Shown here in pieces: positions 18,301 through 21,864 of a stretch of 34,642 bases of DNA. This DNA comes from an uncultured Roseburia sp. (GTDB taxonomy: Bacteria > Bacillota > Clostridia > Lachnospirales > Lachnospiraceae), in NCBI GenBank assembly GCA_900539115.1, contig UQAQ01000033.1, positions 1 to 34,642 on the forward strand, in the 5' to 3' direction. The position numbers and the translations under genes were made by a program. Every line of letters starts with the position of its first letter. The stretch's first letter is position 1. Under the pieces are notes generated by a model that was not told where the DNA came from, ran no database searches, and worked only from the letters and a program-made list of their open reading frames with translations.

Positions 18301-20626
18301 AAACACTTTTGCTTCCTTCTTTCAATTCTACCTTATCAAGTTGGTAAACCCCAAGCTTATCGGATTCTTTTACCTTGAGTTCTGTTCCAAGATAAAATTT
18401 TCCGTCGGAATCAAAACCACCTTTTTCTATCGAAATCACCGGTTGCAATCCCTCTTTTACGGCTGTTACATTTCCGCCAGAAGACCGATCCATACGATCT
18501 TTGTCTTTGCTGTCACCCAGATTGATGTTCAAGGTCGTCTGTTTACTCAGCCAGCGGCGGTACAAATTAATGTTTACCGCGTTCACTTTTGAATCACGAT
18601 TCCGCACCGTGCCGCCACGTTTTGAAATAGCCGACTTAAATGCAAGGAAATTATTTCCTGCAGCAAGATTATCAAGATTTACCTCAAAATTTTTGGTTTC
18701 GGAACCATTTCCAAATCTTGTATATATTGTCGTCGCAGCTTTCTTTGACTCTTCACTGAGGCGGTTTCTCATGTTACCGTCTCCACTGTCAGAAGTATAT
18801 TCTGTCAATGATGTTGCAAAACTGCTGTTACCAATACCTACGAGCAGTCCGCTGTAATATTCTCTCGCCCAATACAGACTATAACTGGTCTTTGCCCAGA
18901 AGGATCCTGACATCTTACTGTACATATTTACCAGGTCATTAATCTGATAATAGGTATTTGCGCGGCGCTTTGCCACTAAGATGTCACCGCCGCTTTTCGA
19001 GTTTCCACCCTCATCACTTGTAATCTGTGCCGTATAATTGTCTGTCAGGTTACAGTTTCTGCCCCAGTTACTGTTCAATCCACTGGTGCTGATCTTGTAA
19101 GAATAATCGCCTGCTGCCTGTGCATTCATGTCACCGGACTTATCGGTAACTTTTTCATAGTCTACGACGTTATCCTCACTTTTAACGGCTTTACTCTTTA
19201 CATCCTTGCTGCCGTTTTCCGTGATCGCCGTGTCACTTTCTTTGACACGCGCCGATGCATCTTTCGCCTCCTTGCTCTTCGATGCGGTCGCAACATTGTC
19301 CTTATCTGCCGTATCTGTATTAAACAGATTGACACGGATCTCCTGCGCGTTTTGTTTGATATTTCCACCCTTTGCATTTTTCAGTTGAATCGTAAAGTAA
19401 CGGTCTTCTTCTGTTTTCTTGTTATCGTTCAGAAGTTCAATCTCAATCTCGGTACTTTCGATACCACCACTGAAACTTGCTGTGGACTCTGCCTTAGCAT
19501 AATCCGTCCCCGCTTTTGCACTTCCATCTACAGTCTTGTAATCCACAGAGGAAACATACTGCGTCGCTCCTGTTCTGCTCAACTTGATCTTCGCTTTGCC
19601 TGTACTTTTGTCTACCCTTATCTGACTAAGTGCAAATCCCATAGTACTTTCGAGTTTTTCCTCGTCATCCTTGATGCACATTGATAAGCGGTTGGCAGAT
19701 TCTGTAAACGCTGCTCCTTCCACATCATAAATGGTAAAGGATGCCAGTTCTTCCGCTTCATGCTCATTATCGTCCGTTGCTTTGACAACGATATCCTTTA
19801 CCCATTCGCCGTCTTCAAAATCCACCTGCAGGAAACTTGTCTTAAATGGCATTTCCTGATCAAGTGCTGCATCCGTGTAACTTCCCTTTTCGTATGGCTT
19901 TTCATCTGTTATATGACGGCTGTTTAAGTTAATCCACAATTTTTGTGAACTCTCTTCTCCGGTCGTCTTTGACAAACTAAGTTTGTAATCGGCTTCTACT
20001 ACACAAACATATTCATTTTGTTTAAAATCTTTGTCGCTTACAACAAGTGTTTCCTTTTCTCCTCCGGAAACAGCTTCCCATTTTCCATCTTTTTTTACAT
20101 GCCAAAAATAGCGGATATACTCACCTTTTACGTCTTTCAAAGAGAGTGTTACTTTTCCATCCGCGTTCTTTGCAACAACTTCATAAGAACTGCTTACCTG
20201 CTGTTTTCCCATCGTTCCATCGGTTCCGATCGGATTTTCCACCTTAACGGTATAGTCCTTATTGGATGCCGCATTGGCATACACCAATTCTTTTTCGTCT
20301 TCATCAAGTGCCGCTACAGCCGGAGTGATCGCCACTTTTGCTGTCGCTTTTCCTTTCGTTCCACCCAGACGATAAATCGTTATTTTCTGCTCTTTTGCAT
20401 TTTTTCCTTCTTCAATCGTTATGGAATCATTTTTAAAAGCAAATGTTCCATTCGGAAATTTTTCCTCCCAGGACTCCTCTTCTTCGATGGTCTTTCCATC
20501 ATTTCCTGTTACGGACAAATTGCCTTTTTTCTCTGCTTCATACGCATATGATGACGTCCCCACACTAGTCACTAGCATGACTGCTGCGAGGAATACCGCC
20601 AGCAAACGTTTTCTCAAATGCTTCAT
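9341..20626 (-). CDS. Giant multidomain secreted surface protein (about 3,761 aa)
   Basis: It has an N-terminal signal peptide (KHLRKRLLAVFLAAVMLVTS, cleavage near SYAYEA). I start at ATG 20626, 8 nt after AGGAGG; an ATG at 20632 is only 2 nt from it. Regions in order, by approximate residue: Calx-beta-like 60-310 and 330-440 (SGGIESTEIEIELLND); a low-complexity charged stretch near 450-500; a block of alternating hydrophobic residues 1285-1460; beta-propeller-like repeats 1500-2110; CARDB-like sandwiches 2110-2410; Ig-like repeats; a cadherin-like beta-sandwich near 2955-3035; one InlB/Flg_new B-repeat (EFAGWYDSGDK) near 3220; a PTPAPTPTPVPG linker near 3530; and two lysine-rich Fn3-like domains (about 3567-3647 and 3670-3761). 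No LPXTG or SLH motif was found. It is probably an adhesin or cell-surface scaffold. Domain calls are by eye, and the function is unproven. Confidence 0.85.
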   Translation of the reverse strand: MKHLRKRLLAVFLAAVMLVTSVGTSSYAYEAEKKGNLSVTGNDGKTIEEEESWEEKFPNGTFAFKNDSITIEEGKNAKEQKITIYRLGGTKGKATAKVAITPAVAALDEDEKELVYANAASNKDYTVKVENPIGTDGTMGKQQVSSSYEVVAKNADGKVTLSLKDVKGEYIRYFWHVKKDGKWEAVSGGEKETLVVSDKDFKQNEYVCVVEADYKLSLSKTTGEESSQKLWINLNSRHITDEKPYEKGSYTDAALDQEMPFKTSFLQVDFEDGEWVKDIVVKATDDNEHEAEELASFTIYDVEGAAFTESANRLSMCIKDDEEKLESTMGFALSQIRVDKSTGKAKIKLSRTGATQYVSSVDYKTVDGSAKAGTDYAKAESTASFSGGIESTEIEIELLNDNKKTEEDRYFTIQLKNAKGGNIKQNAQEIRVNLFNTDTADKDNVATASKSKEAKDASARVKESDTAITENGSKDVKSKAVKSEDNVVDYEKVTDKSGDMNAQAAGDYSYKISTSGLNSNWGRNCNLTDNYTAQITSDEGGNSKSGGDILVAKRRANTYYQINDLVNMYSKMSGSFWAKTSYSLYWAREYYSGLLVGIGNSSFATSLTEYTSDSGDGNMRNRLSEESKKAATTIYTRFGNGSETKNFEVNLDNLAAGNNFLAFKSAISKRGGTVRNRDSKVNAVNINLYRRWLSKQTTLNINLGDSKDKDRMDRSSGGNVTAVKEGLQPVISIEKGGFDSDGKFYLGTELKVKESDKLGVYQLDKVELKEGSKSVSSQAGVKNSTTVKYSDNNRRLSTTADYTLNCEYNRYQTLEINCKTSMTEKDTDQEKADKFAAIGKNIKVDGKAIDLKSNAGEYSYTSSDKVINFNKINFGLKDGTKILYGDKVYDGDSDITITDSDIVSNSITFSVYTPDAVSVVRDPEIISEKMVAIYKDKDGDGKYTEAGDGYTPIKILKAGEPYQITDFGKDVVINVEYSVQPASLNTPPGATGKETFQVIPGFVTTQTSEEQKKNMTEEQKAYRDIAAKDGSVRMYGAVSSGTVSFLSGYDASPAKMNSSTKKYEWTPDWKGNLRNAYKNPSKIKVYETKMPNGFTAASSDVQINGYLGCLHGNETYYITSRVTSGNEEKITSTKRGGFYTVPEPAAQAFESEEAGAAEAPEDKDRKTANQPSVANTSPGVNLPEIEIGLGYGTFMMGDDEIGFSVGTPIFGKSKEGGEASEKDVMGAEGLKEMKEAMSDPSNNIFKQLKKQAGKSDGTGNNGQAAKASPAKKAEIDISVNMSFVWKYSKLTGKYEFSSAMIALAIEGSIRLQYRFQCCPIFYVYVQIGMELEAQTGIELEKEEVKNADGTTSIKNNVSFAGLSLNPSLYVEAGAGVGVDLAKLEIYVKVSVSFAFTINKKTQIDEFITSAAVGFRVVFLFFSYEMDVVGCKAGYDASRKEDGDEPWFFSWQVAGRDMGGTEEEVDNDVAGAAVTVSKPKNVFRLQNINSSDDNAAQDDMSAQAYDVEGIDEFQVSGYGSNASAVELGSGFDSASDYKLLTAGDANYVLYTVGRKNPGHSLNNTQLVMSKLSTTSTGVGGEEGQDSMGLVNPIDETSSTKYIVVDRKAGKEESTGDLDYDAIVENGMIKVTWTSYSEEAAKTIPESWSSDKMLKAASQLVEVKTAEFDTKSPSEFTNAVVLSKGNGYRFLPSGSTSNVHVYADTEPYTEAELTAREKEYKEKYDKAAQGNDSNNESGTGDPYAKANYQYALTTDYLYGKYSKLHYSVRQGDGTYKTYDLEPTDEWKKQGTRLENVQITEGTDKDYFISYTTEQKDKYGASDEYAKIKKLYVQKATIQKQNVMTESGSIEQNSMKFETPVLLKTLVDYDDSDDNDGVYVGGSCEEKVESPSFTNLKFLHGKLSDAGKAETFLMYNMNGITYVIKEESLENALNSTNAAITVDPLFTVDKEHGNAQAEATIGVDGDGNISAVYTQTVTNTVNNALYVTKYDPTVKKFGEAFMLAMNHMQVYEDSVSNQWTSEDTREAFFDSKKGGGEDQFIFNAPQIALGKPTTENESGTLTILTKGTMTKLKKSTMDFEGEKYTEYVPDANNTATSGIYAITYGIGDQKIGEASITFDQNNFVSGAELSGSVSFRNTGDVAIRGSKANSIYITLKAAGKNGSEAAELAQWKVESNILAGQQVTTEDIVCKALPSDIAGGKIYFEVQEDPSYSGAKALSTADADDGCGMIAVGEKAELSIDSLEITASDTLEKRNVNNISCVLADVDMTVSNLGVEDASNVKFQLKRSAGKTDGSEDKYIPLEIGGNLILGDDANETPLLGNGNDNGVFDYLAYNDTSGIISTDQKIAAGKTQKIKGKIVIPLSAFDPEDSVGAANLQFTLKSDADEYESRNNTAYGKVVPATRFDCLDKVSLTVGNPVNFTLKMQAAMDSSKRSNITLTEMKINKDGKAEVATDNKLLQSAAYNVKTGYITVTAQKEGSGVLRIADTTTGSFKDITFVATVSGCNIRTDNPVFEFTNALHGKEWEDTDVGAVTQGTVLPYNSDICTGGEGNSFTFTTYARSIDFYYTGDIEVSSNNSFGFVTKQYRDRDGEEVAGEYYKRHTVDFNNTSLKKHTVTVKVINGSASFDRMVEYYSERSEGDTGRDVPEDKVKPVIVVGKTLPTGTTKLQPGTVLEIPVYAYDDVMLNSVSIGGNGADKLVNNQFAEGTLKVKKNGTYHVIVEDSSGNITQKHITIDCFEEDAEKIDETTDDWPDVTLKLVDENGSEITDYTTANAYIAYDIKADRKIKSVEIQKVDMITQKTTDLGSGIKVTGTPTTLSDRYDVNLLENGYYQVKVTDSADNATTAILSVEYLTKGPQVYLYTADSVENQLFYCVGDEDNEIPLKEVAVYEGKVTAMNESGSIEVEGKEPLMRKSYTTQTMDSGTVILDESTSTKEFTIAAQDVSGKLTTYIYTDETCLNSLAVGSAEDIAFGVKLNGEFKPYQRNYTVDVPYGYPEHQLPEVNATCGSEATINKNWDGDVLTIKVTKGDMENTYTITLKRKKCTCDISIRTFDDYIDVPKTGEKPSRQFDVQTDVTLCEVHKDHVQENVKLSYELTDEEENTTPVETASVESPVLENAAATIQGNTIVFNRIDEGTTPKEVHVKVKAKTDSCERSKIITYTVRNKYEVGLRVTEGGAVHCGEDILTAQSETDSEEQPYHYDVNTGFELELTAAEKEGYEFAGWYDSGDKLLSKEKEFVYTVGKDETLRALFKDIVNPEGSITLTDLNGAQNVTKSDEGNILVSSKGFQMEITGEDKHSGVKSISYQIVKRGEKLDENGKWIAYDGKPVSFEEEMDFVVYAKIVDQDDNEVIVSSERAMVEKSAATVRLAPNFTEGTFTNKKDAAIVATVQEGTAALKEIRYVVNGKENTTEETVFGISDLPDGKYDVIVSAKDILGKEVSAKVSVKKDVAEPVLSITGVPTSTVEKATLGIEAEGGISGIKEIRVNGKPYNGKTYEVTENGTYVFEVENNAGSVTTKSITIQCIVKPTPAPTPTPVPGSSGNTAPAPGATEAPAVNKDQLPRTTFVRRKKIGKKGIRITWKGVRGAQSYNVYRAKKANGKYKLVANVKESCYTSMKKNARKYYYKVVAVAKKKANNSEMSAYAISANVDEAAASAAQAAAGSTAATGKIKTLKGKVTKVKAKAKKGKIDVSWKKYKKASGYIVYRAESKYGVYDEFAVVKKNSFKDNYSVKGRKFYYKVRAFKNKGDGKILSGISKKASVKAK

Positions 20627-20673
20627 ACACATTTCCTCCTTATACCTCGATTTTTTCTATTACCCTAATCTAT

Positions 20674-20702
20674 TTTATAACATAAAACTTCGCTACTGTC
20701 TT
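20674..20702 (-). promoter_or_regulatory. Promoter of the giant surface-protein gene
   Basis: The minus strand reads AAGACA (20697-20702), a 17-nt spacer and TATAAA (20674-20679), with TGT directly before the -10 as an extended element. It lies about 48 nt upstream of the start codon and is divergent from the LytTR-gene promoter. Confidence 0.6.
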
Positions 20703-20731
20703 GTTTTTTTCATAAACTCCCCCCATATAAC

Positions 20732-20758
20732 ACAAATGGGAATTTTTTATAAACAAAT
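20732..20758. promoter_or_regulatory. Candidate operator: ACAAAT direct repeats between divergent promoters
   Basis: ACAAAT occurs at 20732-20737 and 20753-20758, 21 bp start to start. It lies upstream of the giant-gene -35 and touches the -35 of the LytTR-gene promoter. LytTR regulators usually bind direct repeats about 21-22 bp apart on one helix face. The half-sites fit the published LytTR consensus poorly, so this is only a candidate. Confidence 0.25.
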
Positions 20759-20786
20759 TGACAACTGTATAAATATTTCGTATACT
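20758..20786 (+). promoter_or_regulatory. Near-consensus sigma-A promoter upstream of the LytTR regulator leader
   Basis: A perfect TTGACA (20758-20763), a 17-nt spacer and TATACT (20781-20786; 5 of 6). It is the best promoter match in the window. Initiation near 20793 would place the transcript start just before the GGTAACTATTCAGGA arm. That gives a leader of about 308 nt carrying all the repeat structure before the LytTR start codon at 21101. Confidence 0.75.
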
Positions 20787-20800
20787 AAATAAAAAGGTAA

Positions 20801-20873
20801 CTATTCAGGATCAATGAACGAAAGTCCATGCATCGTCGTGCTTGCACGTAAGAGGCATGAGGCTGCGTTCATT
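20801..20873 (+). repeat. 73-bp structured direct repeat, copy 1
   Basis: It matches 21001-21073 with two mismatches, at an offset of exactly 200 bp. Its interior can fold as nested stems: AATGAACG with CGTTCATT, CATGC with GCATG, and the hairpin CGTGC-tt-GCACG. Copy 1 has one fewer pair in the CATGC stem than copy 2. Confidence 0.9.
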
Positions 20874-20889
20874 ATGTGCCTAATAGGGC

Positions 20890-20973
20890 TCCCCCATCCA
20901 TATGAGCATTTTTAGCCTTGTCAAAGGCGGGATAGAACACGAAGTGTTCGAAATGCGAATATGCAGATGGGGG
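20890..20973 (+). ncRNA. Candidate structured RNA: three-way-junction fold in the LytTR leader
   Basis: The outer stem is CCCCCATC (20891-20898) with GATGGGGG (20966-20973). It continues as CATAT with ATATG, then a symmetric GA/GA internal loop, then GCATTT with AAATGC. Inside are two further hairpins, GCCTT-gtca-AAGGC and GAACAC-gaa-GTGTTC. Stacked helices with a tandem G-A loop and a branched core are the style of a folded cis-regulatory RNA. I recognise no known riboswitch class. The pairings are seen in the sequence; that the RNA is made and functional is inference. Confidence 0.45.
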
Positions 20974-21000
20974 ACGTCCTGAATAGTTACCAACATGCAG

Positions 21001-21073
21001 CTATTCAGGATCAATGAACGAAGGTTCATGCATCGTCGTGCTTGCACGTAAGAGGCATGAGGCTGCGTTCATT
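21001..21073 (+). repeat. 73-bp structured direct repeat, copy 2
   Basis: This is the second copy of the 20801-20873 repeat. It differs at two positions (aaggttcatg here, aaagtccatg in copy 1). One difference turns a C-A mismatch into a T-A pair in the CATGC/GCATG stem. Its first ten bases (CTATTCAGGA) can also pair with 20977-20986, giving a 10-bp hairpin that would exclude the longer 20796-20991 helix. It ends 28 nt before the LytTR start and leaves the Shine-Dalgarno AAAGGAG unpaired. Confidence 0.9.
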
Positions 21074-21100
21074 AATTTTAAGACAGAAAGGAGCCGGTCA

Positions 21101-21817
21101 ATGTACAGATTTGCCATATGCGATGATGACTCTCAATTTGCATCCTTATTAAAGGAAGCTTTAATTACAAACTTAAACCGTCGCAATATTTCTTTTGAAA
21201 TTTTATCCTTTGACTCTCCTTCCAGTTTAATCTCGCATTTTGAGCAGGGAGAATCGTTTGATCTCCTGTTTCTGGATATTGTCTTTCAAGACACAACGGG
21301 AATTCAGACGGCACGCCGCCTGCGTTCCTTTCGCATTGATACAGACATCATTTTTTTAAGTTCCAGCAGTGATTATGCATTGGAAAGTTTTGACGTTTCT
21401 CCTCTGCATTATCTTATCAAATCACCAAAACTGGAAAAACTGGAAGAAGCGCTTGACCGCTTTTTTGACAAACATGCAGAGCAAAATTTTTATGTCAAAT
21501 CGAGAGAAGGCATCTTGGCACTTCCTGTTTCCGATATTTTATTCTTTGAAATCTATGGACACGATCTTTCCGTTCATTTAACTTCCGGCGAAAATCACAC
21601 CTTTTCCGGAACGCTGAAAAAGATTGAAGAGGATCTCCCAAGTTCCACATTCATCCGGGCACACAAAAGTTATCTGGTCAATATGGCACATATCGTAAAA
21701 ATAGCCCGTTATCAGATCACCTTGTCCACCGGCCAATCCGTTCCGATCAGCAAAAAAAATTACTTGAGCATTATGTCCGCATTTGTAGACTACTCGACCC
21801 GCTCCCTTGAAATATAA
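21101..21817 (+). CDS. Orphan LytTR-family response regulator (AgrA/ComE-like)
   Basis: This 239-residue regulator has a receiver at about 1-120: acidic residues Asp8, Asp9 and Asp10 in AICDDDSQ, phosphoacceptor Asp59 in LLFLDIVFQD, SSSS at 87-90, and Lys107. A LytTR DNA-binding domain follows (about 132-235: FYVKSREGILALPVSDILFF, FIRAHKSYLVNMAHI, VPISKKNYLSIM). I chose ATG 21101 because AAAGGAG lies 7 nt upstream. An earlier in-frame ATG at 21014 falls inside the structured repeat and has no ribosome-binding site. No histidine kinase gene is adjacent, although such regulators usually have one. The gene sits between surface-protein genes and behind a long repeat-filled leader, so control of surface proteins is plausible but unproven. 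Confidence 0.92.
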   Translation: MYRFAICDDDSQFASLLKEALITNLNRRNISFEILSFDSPSSLISHFEQGESFDLLFLDIVFQDTTGIQTARRLRSFRIDTDIIFLSSSSDYALESFDVSPLHYLIKSPKLEKLEEALDRFFDKHAEQNFYVKSREGILALPVSDILFFEIYGHDLSVHLTSGENHTFSGTLKKIEEDLPSSTFIRAHKSYLVNMAHIVKIARYQITLSTGQSVPISKKNYLSIMSAFVDYSTRSLEI

Positions 21818-21853
21818 AGAGAGCCACCTCTTACCCTTCCGGCAGCTCTCTTT
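21816..21853. terminator. Bidirectional terminator between the LytTR and lectin genes
   Basis: A perfect 9-bp stem AAAGAGAGC (21816-21824) with GCTCTCTTT (21845-21853) overlaps the LytTR stop codon. It ends 11 bp before the stop of the convergent minus-strand gene. The arms themselves supply T-runs in both directions. Confidence 0.85.
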
Positions 21854-21864
21854 TCCGTTCACAT

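Larger units (their letters stand above)
20796..20991 (+). repeat. 15-bp perfect inverted repeat enclosing a structured leader segment
   Basis: GGTAACTATTCAGGA (20796-20810) is the exact reverse complement of TCCTGAATAGTTACC (20977-20991). The pair closes a block of 196 bp that contains direct-repeat copy 1 and the three-way-junction-like centre. As RNA it would form a long closing helix. As DNA it resembles the terminal inverted repeats of a small non-autonomous element, although I see no clear target-site duplication. Confidence 0.8.

Noticed and set aside
20796..20991. Intact insertion sequence with terminal inverted repeats
   Set aside because: There is no transposase frame and I see no clear target-site duplication. 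A non-autonomous element remains possible, so it is kept only as a repeat.
20801..21073. CRISPR-like array
   Set aside because: There are only two repeats of 73 bp with a 127-bp spacer, internal stem-loops and no cas genes.
21014..21100. Upstream in-frame start for the LytTR regulator
   Set aside because: The extension would translate the structured repeat, has no Shine-Dalgarno, and precedes a normal receiver start (MYRFAICDDD) that has AAAGGAG at the right distance.
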